A stretch of DNA of 64,000 nt, taken from the IMG/VR virus record IMGVR_UViG_3300037336_000053, positions 59,363-123,362 of that record; one strand, 5' to 3'. The translations under genes and the position numbers were made by a program. Under the pieces are notes generated by a model. It did no database searches. It was not told the origin of the DNA and was given only the letters and a program-made list of their open reading frames with translations. Of the stretch, positions 42,357-49,281 are shown one piece after another; positions within the stretch are counted from its first letter, which is position 1, and the number at the start of each line of letters is the position of its first letter. The DNA comes from a virus.

Positions 42357-42682
42357 TCTATTATTGCTTTCTGTTTTGGACTATTGTACAGGCAGTTGCC
42401 TCGCTCTCGAATCAAATTAACAAGTTGTTGAGGATCAACTTTTGCAATTTCTTTAAGTTCAATTTCAGTAATACTGTCAACTGTAGTAAACGACCAAATT
42501 TCAGGACTACGCTGAGGATTATATCGAGCTCTCATTGTCATTGCGTGTAGGCTAACCGGAGCAGGCTTTAGCTCTTTGCCTGCAATTACGTTCAGCAGAG
42601 AATTACGTTCCCAACTAGTACAGTCTACAATGCACTCAAATCCTAGGCAGTCCCAGGATGCAATAAATTTACGTTCTTTCAT
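42353..42682 (-). CDS. Conserved phage protein, unknown
   Basis: A 109-residue protein (MKERKFIASWDCLGFECIVD) with mixed alpha/beta prediction and several cysteines. A segment VSLHAMTMRARYNPQRSPEIW may be a surface loop. It overlaps both neighbours by 4 bases, so it belongs to the ligase operon. No family recognised. Confidence 0.55.
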   Translation of the reverse strand: MKERKFIASWDCLGFECIVDCTSWERNSLLNVIAGKELKPAPVSLHAMTMRARYNPQRSPEIWSFTTVDSITEIELKEIAKVDPQQLVNLIRERGNCLYNSPKQKAIIE

Positions 42683-43053
42683 CTGTAATGAATATCAACT
42701 AATCTTAAAATATTTTGATACTTATCGTATGCAATCTTTGCCGCGGGATTTTCATGTCTAATTCGAGTTTCGCGATCATGCTGTTCTACAATATAGACTG
42801 CCTCGTTTCCTATAATGTAGTTGCTCGTCCGTGCGTCGTATAGCCATTTGTCATGTTCTAATAGAGCACGGAAGCGATCCTCTGGCATGTGTACTTCTAC
42901 ACATTTAACTTCGGTGATGGGCATAGTTTCAAATATTTCAGGATCACTGTCACTGCATACAGCATATGACACTGGTTTAAGTCTGCGATGCATACGACTA
43001 CTTTCACGCACATAAGCATCGTACTTTTGGCAAAACTTGTCAACTTCTTTCAT
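42679..43053 (-). CDS. Conserved phage protein, unknown
   Basis: A 124-residue protein (MKEVDKFCQKYDAYVRESSR) with a central strand region (TEVKCVEVHMPEDRFRALLE) and a helical C-terminus. Overlaps DNA ligase and the next gene by 4 bases each. No family recognised; probably co-translated with the ligase. Confidence 0.55.
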   Translation of the reverse strand: MKEVDKFCQKYDAYVRESSRMHRRLKPVSYAVCSDSDPEIFETMPITEVKCVEVHMPEDRFRALLEHDKWLYDARTSNYIIGNEAVYIVEQHDRETRIRHENPAAKIAYDKYQNILRLVDIHYR

Positions 43054-44372
43054 AGTTTTTCGCCAGGTTCAAATCCGCGGAATGTTTTAAAACGCGGAAA
43101 ACGCAAACTGTAGGTGCCGTCTTGGTTCTGTGTTACAGCATCTGCCCTAACTTCAACAAGCTGACCAATAAGAGAATCCCGAGTATGCCAAAAAGTGGAT
43201 CTCTGCTCATCCGCAAAACCACTGCCCACATTAACACGTATATCCTTGCCGTCATCCTGCCCAGCACATACAAAAGCCCCAAGTCTTCCTTCATTGCGTC
43301 CAGTTCCTTCTTCTAAATTGGTAATACTTAATGTTACTTCAATGAATGGTTTGGCTTTGAGCCAAGCATGACTGCGTTTGCACTCATATCCTGCGTCCAC
43401 ATCTTTGATCATAACACCCTCATATCCTCCGTCTACAGCCGCTTTATTCAGCTCTACAAAGCGTTGTTCACCTTCTACAGTGTCTAAGTCAACATCTTCC
43501 CACTCAAGCGCTTGTACGTGCTGTAAGAACGCCTGGTGTTTTGCAACCCAATGTACTACAAGTTGACTACGGACGTTCTGTGGCTTATTCCATACACCTT
43601 TTTGGAATTCATCTAACGGAACACAGTCAAACAAATGTAGTACAGCATCGCTTGCTGTTACATTGTCCTTGCGATGTACCTGTTTCATTAGGTCTTGGAA
43701 GTTAGCACTCATTACTTCTCCGTCCAAAACCAAATCATATGGCGGTGGATCAAATTTAGCTACAGTTTCAATTTCTTTAATAATGTGTCCAAAGTTGTGA
43801 AATTCTTTGCCATTGCGACTAAACATATTAATACGTCCGTCTACACGGACAATAGTAATAACTCGAACACCATCTAGTTTGACTTCGATCTGTTTCTTGC
43901 CAGTCATCTTCTTTTCGTGATTGGCGCTGTCGTGTGCAAGTTGGCAAGTGAACACAGGAACTGCATATTGCGGGAAGTCTTTAGCAACCTTGTTTACAGT
44001 CTTTTCACTTACACCGCATCGCAAGTCTTTGATAAGGATACGACGATAAAAGCCGTTCCACTGTGCTGTGGTAGCAACACTCATTGCAAGTTCAATTGCA
44101 TCACGAGCAGCATGTCCGGTAAGCTCACGGTTGATCAATTGATCGGCAAGTACTTTAAATGTAGGCCAATCAAGCCCCTGTCCTGTAAGTACATCTGAAC
44201 GTTCTGGAACTGCTTTAACACCGAATGTGATCATAGCATCTAGTGCCATACGCACACCTTCAAAGAACTCGTCTAGTCCTTCTTGCATTGCAGATTCAAG
44301 AATGCCTTCTTTGTTAAGACGACTAGGATGATCCTCTAGCGATGAAATAATACTTTGTGGCTGTGTTCGCAT
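43050..44372 (-). CDS. ATP-dependent DNA ligase (T4 gp30-like)
   Basis: A 440-residue ligase sealing nicks in DNA. Motif I is EVKLDGVR with the adenylated Lys, followed by MFSRNGKEF (III), LVLDGEVM (IIIa/IV region), EGVMIKD (IV) and AWLKAKP (V). An OB-fold C-terminus (GRLGAFVCAGQDD) follows. Length fits T4-like phage ligases. The start overlaps the end of a small upstream gene by about 36 bases. Probably acts in Okazaki fragment joining. Confidence 0.95.
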   Translation of the reverse strand: MRTQPQSIISSLEDHPSRLNKEGILESAMQEGLDEFFEGVRMALDAMITFGVKAVPERSDVLTGQGLDWPTFKVLADQLINRELTGHAARDAIELAMSVATTAQWNGFYRRILIKDLRCGVSEKTVNKVAKDFPQYAVPVFTCQLAHDSANHEKKMTGKKQIEVKLDGVRVITIVRVDGRINMFSRNGKEFHNFGHIIKEIETVAKFDPPPYDLVLDGEVMSANFQDLMKQVHRKDNVTASDAVLHLFDCVPLDEFQKGVWNKPQNVRSQLVVHWVAKHQAFLQHVQALEWEDVDLDTVEGEQRFVELNKAAVDGGYEGVMIKDVDAGYECKRSHAWLKAKPFIEVTLSITNLEEGTGRNEGRLGAFVCAGQDDGKDIRVNVGSGFADEQRSTFWHTRDSLIGQLVEVRADAVTQNQDGTYSLRFPRFKTFRGFEPGEKL

Positions 44373-44533
44373 AATTGTTCCGGTTCCATTTCTAGTGATT
44401 GGTGAAAGTCAAAAACTTCGTGCCCTTGTAATGCATATATTGTAGCACACTTAGGAGTACAGAGCAAGATCTTTTGTTCTACAATCTTGCCCTGTTCCCA
44501 TTTTTCAATGTCATACAGCCTATGTTCTATCAA
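44336..44533 (-). CDS. Small protein, unknown
   Basis: A 65-residue protein (MIEHRLYDIEKWEQGKIVEQ) with a strand-like middle (KILLCTPKCATIYALQGH). It overlaps the phosphoesterase stop by about 14 bases and the ligase start by about 36. No family recognised. Confidence 0.5.
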   Translation of the reverse strand: MIEHRLYDIEKWEQGKIVEQKILLCTPKCATIYALQGHEVFDFHQSLEMEPEQLCEHSHKVLFHR

Positions 44534-45056
44534 TTCTTAACTCCTCAATATTGATAGGTATGTAGTTGATTTGCTCTACACTTACGCATCTGTGGCTAGG
44601 CGACGGTGGAGGATTTTGGTGAATGTGTCCGTGTACATTTAACATACTGCCTTCACCAAATCTGTGGCTTTCACCCAACGTGCTGTTGTGTACAGGTACG
44701 TGGGTTAACAACAACCCAAACTCTGGGAACATTCTCCACATCATCACTTCGCTGAAGTAGTTGCCCAACAATTTGATGTTGTCGTGGTTACCAACAACCA
44801 AACGTTTCTTACCGTTCAATCTGTTGAAGTTAGCATCCAACCACGCTGGCTTGTCCATTCCAAACAACACATCGCCCAAGTGGTAGACTTTGTCACCGGG
44901 CTTAACAACACTGTTCCAGTTGGCAATCATTTGCTCGTCCATATCTGTAACGTCCGTAAAACGGTCGCCACGAGTTGGAGCACCATCTGCATCTTTAAAA
45001 TTTAAGATACCTGCGTGGTTAAAGTGTGTATCGCTGATTACCCAAATATCTGACAT
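44520..45056 (-). CDS. Calcineurin-like metallophosphoesterase
   Basis: A 178-residue phosphoesterase. All metal motifs are present: SDTHFNHAG near residue 8, HLGDVLFG, VGNHDNI, LTHVPVH and HGHIHQN. The substrate may be a cyclic nucleotide, a dinucleotide polyphosphate or nucleic-acid ends; a 2',3'-cyclic-phosphate role would fit the nearby RNA ligase but is inference. First gene after a sigma-70 promoter. Confidence 0.88.
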   Translation of the reverse strand: MSDIWVISDTHFNHAGILNFKDADGAPTRGDRFTDVTDMDEQMIANWNSVVKPGDKVYHLGDVLFGMDKPAWLDANFNRLNGKKRLVVGNHDNIKLLGNYFSEVMMWRMFPEFGLLLTHVPVHNSTLGESHRFGEGSMLNVHGHIHQNPPPSPSHRCVSVEQINYIPINIEELRIDRT

Positions 45057-45083
45057 TGTGAGCCTCTTTTTGTTTATACATAC

Positions 45084-45111
45084 ATTATAACATATTATAG
45101 GCTTTTGTCAA
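45084..45111 (-). promoter_or_regulatory. Sigma-70 promoter for phosphoesterase/ligase operon
   Basis: TTGACA (45106-45111), 16-base spacer, perfect TATAAT (45084-45089) on the minus strand, about 28 bases before the ATG at 45056. Confidence 0.88.
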
Positions 45112-45116
45112 CCTAT

Positions 45117-45284
45117 TTAATGTACTGATGCTTTTGCATCTACTTTGCACTCAACTACCCAATCGTTGAATTGAGTAAACTTGTTAACTTCAACACCAAG
45201 CCCAACTGCTTCATTTACAAAGTGCTGTAGTAATGCGTTGTACAGTGCATCGGGCATTGTTTGTTTATCAAATTTAATTTTCAT
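45117..45284 (-). CDS. Small protein, unknown
   Basis: A 55-residue frame (MKIKFDKQTMPDALYNALLQ, EAVGLGVEVNKFTQFNDWVV). Its ATG overlaps the stop of the upstream gene by one base, and its end lies just before the next promoter. Composition and coupling support a real gene. Function unknown. Confidence 0.55.
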   Translation of the reverse strand: MKIKFDKQTMPDALYNALLQHFVNEAVGLGVEVNKFTQFNDWVVECKVDAKASVH

Positions 45285-45478
45285 TACCAATTCTCCACGC
45301 CTGCAATTTCTACACTAAACTTACAGTCTAACTCATTTACTTGCGTTCGAATAGTAAGGGTAATTACACTGCCAATACCTGAACTAGCTTCATGTGCTAG
45401 CGCAAAAGATTCTGCATTTGGAAACTTGTTCATAACTTCTAAAATCTTTTCTACATCTCGTTTATTAATATACATCAT
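45284..45478 (-). CDS. Small protein, unknown
   Basis: A 64-residue protein from the ATG at 45478 (MMYINKRDVEKILEVMNKFP), chosen for its ATGA overlap with the upstream stop; an ATG 12 bases earlier is possible. An alpha helix then three beta strands are likely (ITLTIRTQVNELDCKFSVEI). Unknown function. Confidence 0.55.
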   Translation of the reverse strand: MMYINKRDVEKILEVMNKFPNAESFALAHEASSGIGSVITLTIRTQVNELDCKFSVEIAGVENW

Positions 45479-45789
45479 GCTATCATCCAATCCATTTCTT
45501 CTTTTACTTCAATACTTTCACTACCATCATATTCATTTATACGGAACAATGTACCTTCTGGAAGCCAAGCAATTTCCAAACTGTCCATGCCGCCTGTGTA
45601 CATATCTGGATACCAAAGAGTCATGTAAGTGTTCAACTTATCAAAGTCTCCTGTTTCAACACACTGTACTACCATAGGATCAAACAGCGCTTTGTTGCCA
45701 TAGTCGCCGTGGCCCCAAGAGCTCCAACCAGCGCCGAACCCTGGACTGTATAGTACAGCAACTTTTCCGTCTCTAATTACTTTGTCCAT
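45475..45789 (-). CDS. Conserved phage protein, unknown
   Basis: A 104-residue protein (MDKVIRDGKVAVLYSPGFGA, GWSSWGHGDYGNKALFDP). The Gly/Trp-rich first half and the middle TLWYPDMYTGGMDSLEIAWL are typical of an uncharacterised family common in large phages. It lies 1 base from the RNA ligase. Function unknown. Confidence 0.6.
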   Translation of the reverse strand: MDKVIRDGKVAVLYSPGFGAGWSSWGHGDYGNKALFDPMVVQCVETGDFDKLNTYMTLWYPDMYTGGMDSLEIAWLPEGTLFRINEYDGSESIEVKEEMDWMIA

Positions 45790-45790
45790 A

Positions 45791-46807
45791 TTAATTACCG
45801 CCTTTCAATAAGAACTTATTAGAAATTGCTTTGAACGAACATTGCATATCTAGAATCTTAAACACAAGTCCTTCTCGTTCACAACCAACCATTCCCATAA
45901 CTGACTTACCTTCTGCAGACATTAGCAGATCAGCAATGGTAGTTGACTCATCCATTGTGAGGGTTCCAAGAACAGGCACATGTTTAATATCAAACTCATC
46001 AACGAATGCTTTTCGTTCTGCAGGAGTAAAGTACTTGTTGGTATCAATATTGTAGATGTCAAACAAGAAAAAATCTTGTCCTTTGCTCTTATATGGATTA
46101 CCTTGAATACCTTCTCCAATCAGTTCACCTTGCAATGCAATATTACGATTAGCACGACGAAGTTTTAATTCTAGATCATTGGCAACTGCAACTTTCCACA
46201 GGCTGTTAGTTTCGCTTGGCTTGAGATCAAGATTACGTGAACAAACTCCAAACTCTCCATCACGCAAGTAAGCTGTCATTGACGCACCGTCTAGCTTTTC
46301 AGTAATTTCCCAAGCATGCTGTTCTTTAGCCCAGTATGCAAGTTCTTCCTTTAGATTCTGAATACGTTCTTGATCAGTCTTTTGAAGCCAACTTGGAAAC
46401 ATACCTTTAACTTCACCAGCAAGACATGCAGGAATAGGAGCTTCATACTTAGTGATACTAAGGATAGCAGAAACATCCATTCCTACTTCAAGACCAAGAA
46501 CACAAATACCGCCGATGTTTGCTGGCAGCAACAATCCTTGCGATAGTTGTCCACGCAGTCTAATAGTACGCAAGCGTTCGCCTGCAACACCGTCATACAC
46601 TCGCGGCTCGTTGCCTTTGCTGAGGAATGGTGCTAGTGCATGCGGGATCCATGAATCAATTTCACAGTAGACTGCATGGTCGCCAGTAGTATACTTATCG
46701 ATGGTGTCGACTACCCACCAACCATTCACCCGATATGCACAAATTTTATCAGCACCGTTGATAGGTTTAATTTCTTCAATTTTACGGATAGAAGCTAGAT
46801 TACGCAT
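45791..46807 (-). CDS. RNA ligase, Rnl5/DRB0094 type
   Basis: A 338-residue nucleotidyltransferase-type RNA ligase. An N-terminal OB-like domain (MRNLASIRKIEEIKPINGAD, GDHAVYCEIDSWIP) precedes the ligase core: ITEKLDGASMTAYL is motif I with the adenylated Lys, then CSRNLDLK, LQGELIGEGIQGNPY, and REGLVFKI. This order is that of Deinococcus Rnl5. Its promoter abuts the tRNA island, and such ligases can reseal tRNAs cut by host anticodon nucleases. Substrate not shown. Confidence 0.88.
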   Translation of the reverse strand: MRNLASIRKIEEIKPINGADKICAYRVNGWWVVDTIDKYTTGDHAVYCEIDSWIPHALAPFLSKGNEPRVYDGVAGERLRTIRLRGQLSQGLLLPANIGGICVLGLEVGMDVSAILSITKYEAPIPACLAGEVKGMFPSWLQKTDQERIQNLKEELAYWAKEQHAWEITEKLDGASMTAYLRDGEFGVCSRNLDLKPSETNSLWKVAVANDLELKLRRANRNIALQGELIGEGIQGNPYKSKGQDFFLFDIYNIDTNKYFTPAERKAFVDEFDIKHVPVLGTLTMDESTTIADLLMSAEGKSVMGMVGCEREGLVFKILDMQCSFKAISNKFLLKGGN

Positions 46808-46833
46808 GGTATTCCTTTAAACATTATATTTAT

Positions 46834-46861
46834 ATTATAGCACCTTTTGTACTATTGTCAA
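46834..46861 (-). promoter_or_regulatory. Sigma-70 promoter for RNA ligase
   Basis: TTGACA (46856-46861), 16-base spacer, perfect TATAAT (46834-46839) on the minus strand, followed by AAAGGAAT before the ATG at 46807. Confidence 0.88.
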
Positions 46862-46871
46862 GACTAAAAAT

Positions 46872-46948
46872 TGGTGCTGCCTACAGGAATCGAACCTGTT
46901 TCACCGGGACTTCAATCCGGAGCTATAACCATATCAGCTAAAGCAGCA
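46872..46948 (-). tRNA. tRNA-Phe (GAA)
   Basis: Acceptor TGCTGCT pairs with the 3' strand, the T-loop is TTCGATT, the anticodon loop is TTGAAGT, and CCA is encoded. Last tRNA of the island in reading direction. Confidence 0.9.
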
Positions 46949-46953
46949 TATAC

Positions 46954-47029
46954 TGGGGAGAAGTATGGGAATCGAACCCATATTAACGGAATCACAATCC
47001 GTGGTGTTAACCTTTACACTAACGACTCC
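46954..47029 (-). tRNA. tRNA-His (GTG)
   Basis: Anticodon loop TTGTGAT, T-loop TTCGATT, CCA encoded. An extra 5' G (G-1) fits tRNA-His. The acceptor stem has two adjacent mismatches near pairs 4 and 5. Confidence 0.88.
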
Positions 47030-47036
47030 ATAAAAC

Positions 47037-47113
47037 TGGTGCGCCTGGAGAGACTCGAACTCCCAACCTGCGGTTTCGAAGACCGACGCTCTAATCCATT
47101 GAGCTACAGGCGC
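47037..47113 (-). tRNA. tRNA-Arg (TCG)
   Basis: Acceptor GCGCCTG pairs fully with the 3' strand, D-loop GCTCAATGGATTAGAGC, anticodon loop CTTCGAA, T-loop TTCGAGT, CCA encoded. Confidence 0.92.
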
Positions 47114-47114
47114 T

Positions 47115-47190
47115 TGGTGGTAATGACTGGACTTGAACCAGTAACAGCTTCCTTATGAGGGAAGTGGACTACCATTGTCCTACATTACCA
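47115..47190 (-). tRNA. tRNA with CAT anticodon (Met or lysidine-modified Ile2)
   Basis: Anticodon loop CTCATAA with stem CTTCC/GGAAG, T-loop TTCAAGT, CCA encoded. Because the phage encodes a TilS-like enzyme (62538), this or the other CAT tRNA may be Ile2 reading AUA. Confidence 0.9.
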
Positions 47191-47199
47191 TACTAAAAC

Positions 47200-47276
47200 T
47201 GGAGTGCGTGACAAGACTTGAACTTGCATAAACGAGATTTGCAATCTCGGGCCTAACCATTCGGCTACACACGCAC
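47200..47276 (-). tRNA. tRNA-Cys (GCA)
   Basis: Acceptor GTGCGTG/CACGCAC, anticodon loop TTGCAAA on a CGAGA/TCTCG stem, T-loop TTCAAGT, CCA encoded. Confidence 0.9.
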
Positions 47277-47283
47277 ATAAAAC

Positions 47284-47357
47284 TGGCAGAGGGTACAAGA
47301 ATCGAACTTGTGACAACGGAATCAAAATCCGCGGTTATACCATTTAACTAACCCCCA
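47284..47357 (-). tRNA. tRNA-Gln (TTG)
   Basis: Anticodon loop TTTTGAT, T-loop TTCGATT, CCA encoded. The first acceptor pair is a mismatch (T1, T72), in line with the weak 1-72 pair of glutamine tRNAs. Confidence 0.88.
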
Positions 47358-47362
47358 ACAAA

Positions 47363-47434
47363 CCATATATAAACGTTTTCATTCTGGCCGTTCCAGGGCC
47401 TGCGTTATACGTCTTTGAAAACGTTTATATATGG
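47363..47434. repeat. Perfect 18-bp inverted repeat capping the tRNA-Lys 3' end
   Basis: CCATATATAAACGTTTTC (47363-47380) pairs with 47417-47434 across a 36-base loop. The right arm contains the complement of the CCA end of tRNA-Lys, so in the transcript the CCA and 15 following bases form one side of a long hairpin. The loop holds a GGCC/GGCC mini-hairpin. Confidence 0.9.
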
Positions 47435-47505
47435 TAGGACTGCTCGGTAACGATCCGAGTTCTACTGGTTAAAAGCCAGTTGCTTCACCTTAAAGCTTCA
47501 ATCCC
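47432..47505 (-). tRNA. tRNA-Lys (TTT) with swapped T-loop
   Basis: Acceptor GGGATTG/CAGTCCT, D-stem GCTT/AAGC, anticodon stem ACTGG/CCAGT with loop CTTTTAA, T-stem CTCGG/CCGAG, CCA encoded. The T-loop is ATCGTTA, so the usual T54-A58 pair is A54-T58, and positions 8 and 14 are A and T rather than T and A. All stems pair well, so it is probably functional. Confidence 0.8.
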
Positions 47506-47555
47506 CTATCTTGCCACTCTTGTCACTATTCATGACAGATCTCCTTTAATTAACA

Positions 47556-47633
47556 TGGTACCCGGTGCAAGATTTGAACTTGCGACCCCAACCTTATCAA
47601 GATTGTGCTACTACCAACTGAGCTAACCGGGTA
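47556..47633 (-). tRNA. tRNA-Ile (GAT)
   Basis: Acceptor ACCCGGT pairs with ACCGGGT, D-arm TAGCTCAGTTGGTAG, anticodon loop TTGATAA, T-loop TTCAAAT, CCA encoded. Standard structure. Confidence 0.92.
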
Positions 47634-47637
47634 AAAT

Positions 47638-47711
47638 TGGCATAGGTGCAGGGATTTGAACCCCGATCGACGGTTTTGGAGACCGCTGTGTTGCCATTAC
47701 ACTACACCCAT
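47638..47711 (-). tRNA. tRNA-Trp (CCA)
   Basis: Acceptor ATGGGTG/CACCTAT, anticodon loop CTCCAAA, T-loop TTCAAAT, CCA encoded. First tRNA of the left sub-cluster, 30 bases after the GAAA-capped terminator. Confidence 0.92.
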
Positions 47712-47733
47712 ATAAAACTTTTCACTTATCCAT

Positions 47734-47770
47734 AAAAAAACCCCTGCTTGTATTTCTACTAAGCAGGGGT
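47734..47770 (-). terminator. Rho-independent terminator/attenuator before the left tRNA sub-cluster
   Basis: Minus strand: ACCCCTGCTT then a GTA-GAAA-TAC inner stem, then AAGCAGGGGT and seven T residues. It lies between a sigma-70 promoter (47903-47931) and the first tRNA downstream, so it would truncate that transcript unless read through. Confidence 0.85.
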
Positions 47771-47796
47771 GTATTAATCTTTAACTGACTGTTATG

Positions 47797-47868
47797 TCAA
47801 GATACACTCCTGCCTTCGCTAAACCAGCGAATGCAATGTTGTTTAATCTGTTTCATCATTGTAGTCAT
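47797..47868 (-). CDS. Possible leader peptide (23 residues)
   Basis: A 23-codon frame, MTTMMKQIKQHCIRWFSEGR and three more, lies between the sigma-70 promoter at 47903-47931 and the terminator at 47734-47770. AAAGAGA precedes the ATG. The spacing is like that of attenuator leader peptides, but no run of regulatory codons is obvious. Confidence 0.35.
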   Translation of the reverse strand: MTTMMKQIKQHCIRWFSEGRSVS

Positions 47869-48265
47869 TTTTAAATCTCTTTTAATTTCGTTGTATGTGT
47901 TTATTATACACAGTTATTTATCATTTGTCAACCACTATTAACAATTTAGATAGACTTTTTTAAATAAAAACGGAAGCGAAAAAGCAAGTAATGAACTGTG
48001 CAAAGTGCAGTCGAGATAGCCGTTAGCGTTTCTCACAAGCAAAATACAAAAATCAATATGCACAAGACTCGTATATTTCCAGTTTCAAAGTGCAAACGTT
48101 CTATTAACACTGGAGCATACAAGTACAGACACGTTTCAGGTGTGAGCCAGATTAGTTTATCGTTTAAACTTCAGACGAAGTTGTCAGTAACGACACTGGG
48201 GTCCATCCTCTCTCAATTTCTCTTCCGGGCAGCTTACGCTTCCAACGCATAGCCGCCAAAACTTT
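47869..48265. other. Gene-poor stretch with one promoter
   Basis: Apart from the promoter at 47903-47931 I see no convincing gene. A 28-codon minus-strand frame (48164-48250, MRWKRKLPGREIERGWTPVS) directly follows the stop of the 48266-48832 gene, and an 84-codon plus-strand frame lacks any ribosome-binding site; neither is supported. Confidence 0.4.
47903..47931 (-). promoter_or_regulatory. Sigma-70 promoter before the attenuator and left tRNA sub-cluster
   Basis: TTGACA (47926-47931), 17-base spacer, TATAAT (47903-47908) on the minus strand. The transcript meets the terminator about 130 bases later. Confidence 0.87.
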
Positions 48266-48832
48266 TTAAAGGATGTCTGCTTGCGTTAGAAACGACGCAG
48301 TAGTTTCATCCAATTTGATTTCTGCTTTTACATTTAGCTCTAGCAGTGAATCCTGTAATTTTTGTTTCTTACGTTTTAGTCCTGCAACTTCACGTTTGAA
48401 TTCATTGATTTCAGCAGTATCAAAGATGCCGGTATCAATTGTATCGAGTCGACCGTATAGCCGACTCTCGTCTTTGCTGTTGCGAACTTTGTCCAGCTTG
48501 CCTTCAATAACTGCATCACTTACACGAGCTGTCTTGGTTGCCAAACTGTTGACATGTTGAATGTTTTTCTCTAACATTGCAACTTCTGCCAGCATGTCAT
48601 TGATGCCTTGCGCTGCATTTACACTTGCAACTGCTTTGCGGATTTCAAACAATGCTCCCACTAGTTTGGTACGAGTCGTGTTGTTAGAAACAAAACGAGC
48701 ATGAACAGCATTGATTTGATCTTTGCTGTCTTCGTATTCGTTCAACGAAACACTGGCTTGAAAATCAAGTCCTTTGATTGCTTCATTGATTGATAGCTGT
48801 ATAGCATTTGCCTTACGTAGTGTGATTTGCAT
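48266..48832 (-). CDS. Coiled-coil protein inside the tRNA island, unknown
   Basis: A 188-residue almost fully helical protein (MQITLRKANAIQLSINEAIK, REVAGLKRKKQKLQDSLLEL). No catalytic motif seen. It is conserved-looking (balanced composition, own sigma-70 promoter at 48859-48887) and separates the two tRNA sub-clusters. It could bind RNA or a host protein, but I cannot assign a family. Confidence 0.6.
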   Translation of the reverse strand: MQITLRKANAIQLSINEAIKGLDFQASVSLNEYEDSKDQINAVHARFVSNNTTRTKLVGALFEIRKAVASVNAAQGINDMLAEVAMLEKNIQHVNSLATKTARVSDAVIEGKLDKVRNSKDESRLYGRLDTIDTGIFDTAEINEFKREVAGLKRKKQKLQDSLLELNVKAEIKLDETTASFLTQADIL

Positions 48833-48858
48833 TTTGATTCCTTTTACCTTATGTATTA

Positions 48859-48887
48859 ATTATAATGTCTTTTCTTGATCTTGTCAA
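48859..48887 (-). promoter_or_regulatory. Sigma-70 promoter
   Basis: TTGACA (48882-48887), 17-base spacer, perfect TATAAT (48859-48864) on the minus strand, about 25 bases before the ATG at 48832. Confidence 0.88.
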
Positions 48888-48898
48888 GCACTTTTTAA

Positions 48899-48985
48899 TT
48901 GGTGGAAGATGATGGTAACGCTCCACGTGCCTTGACTTCACTACCTTTAGGAACGGTTTTACAGACCGCCGTAGTGGGTATCTTC
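48899..48985 (-). ncRNA. tRNA-like RNA with GTA (Tyr) loop, no D-arm and swapped T-loop
   Basis: The ends form a perfect 7-bp acceptor (GGAAGAT/ATCTTCC) followed by ACCA. A GCGGT/ACCGT stem carries the loop CTGTAAA (GTA). A T-arm-like hairpin has the loop AGCGTTA. Only 10 bases separate acceptor and anticodon stem, so a D-arm is absent; instead CACTAC there can pair with GTAGTG beyond the anticodon arm. Total length (87) is like a class II tRNA. It may be a variant tRNA-Tyr or a tRNA mimic. Confidence 0.55.
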
Positions 48986-49012
48986 CTTATTTCTTATAAT
49001 CCTATATAAACT

Positions 49013-49086
49013 TGGTACATCGTGACAGGATCGAACTGCCGTCTCTGCCGTGTAAAAGCAGGGCCCTACCATTAGACGAACGATGC
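49013..49086 (-). tRNA. tRNA-Val (TAC)
   Basis: Acceptor GCATCGT/ACGATGT, anticodon stem CTGCT/GGCAG with loop TTTACAC, T-loop TTCGATC, CCA encoded. Confidence 0.88.
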
Positions 49087-49094
49087 ATTAATTG

Positions 49095-49185
49095 TGGCGG
49101 AAGGCTAGAGAGTCGAACTCTAAAGGCGCTATTAACGCTCGACGCATTTCAAGTGCGGTCCCATCGCCAATTGGGTTGGCCTTCC
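49095..49185 (-). tRNA. tRNA-Ser (TGA)
   Basis: Acceptor GGAAGGC/GCCTTCC, anticodon loop CTTGAAA, a long class II variable arm (GAGCGTTAATAGCGC), T-loop TTCGACT, CCA encoded. Confidence 0.92.
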
Positions 49186-49207
49186 TAAGACAAACAAGAT
49201 ACTCTGA

Positions 49208-49281
49208 AGCGGGGGATGGATTTGAACCAACGATCTCTAGCTTATGAGACTAGTGAGGACGACCAGACTCCTCTACCCCGC
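49208..49281 (-). tRNA. tRNA with CAT anticodon (Met or Ile2), no encoded CCA
   Basis: Acceptor GCGGGGT, anticodon stem CTAGT/GCTAG with loop CTCATAA, T-loop TTCAAAT. The 3' end continues TCA, so CCA must be added by an enzyme. The D-arm (AGTCTGGTCGTCC) resembles that of initiator tRNA, but the anticodon stem lacks the three GC pairs of initiators. Confidence 0.85.

Noticed and set aside
46454-47158. Plus-strand open frame running through the first tRNAs
   Set aside because: It reads antisense through four clear tRNA genes; products of this kind are a well-known annotation artefact.
47998-48252. An 84-codon plus-strand open frame
   Set aside because: It lies on the strand opposite to nearly all genes, has no Shine-Dalgarno sequence or promoter, and its product looks random.
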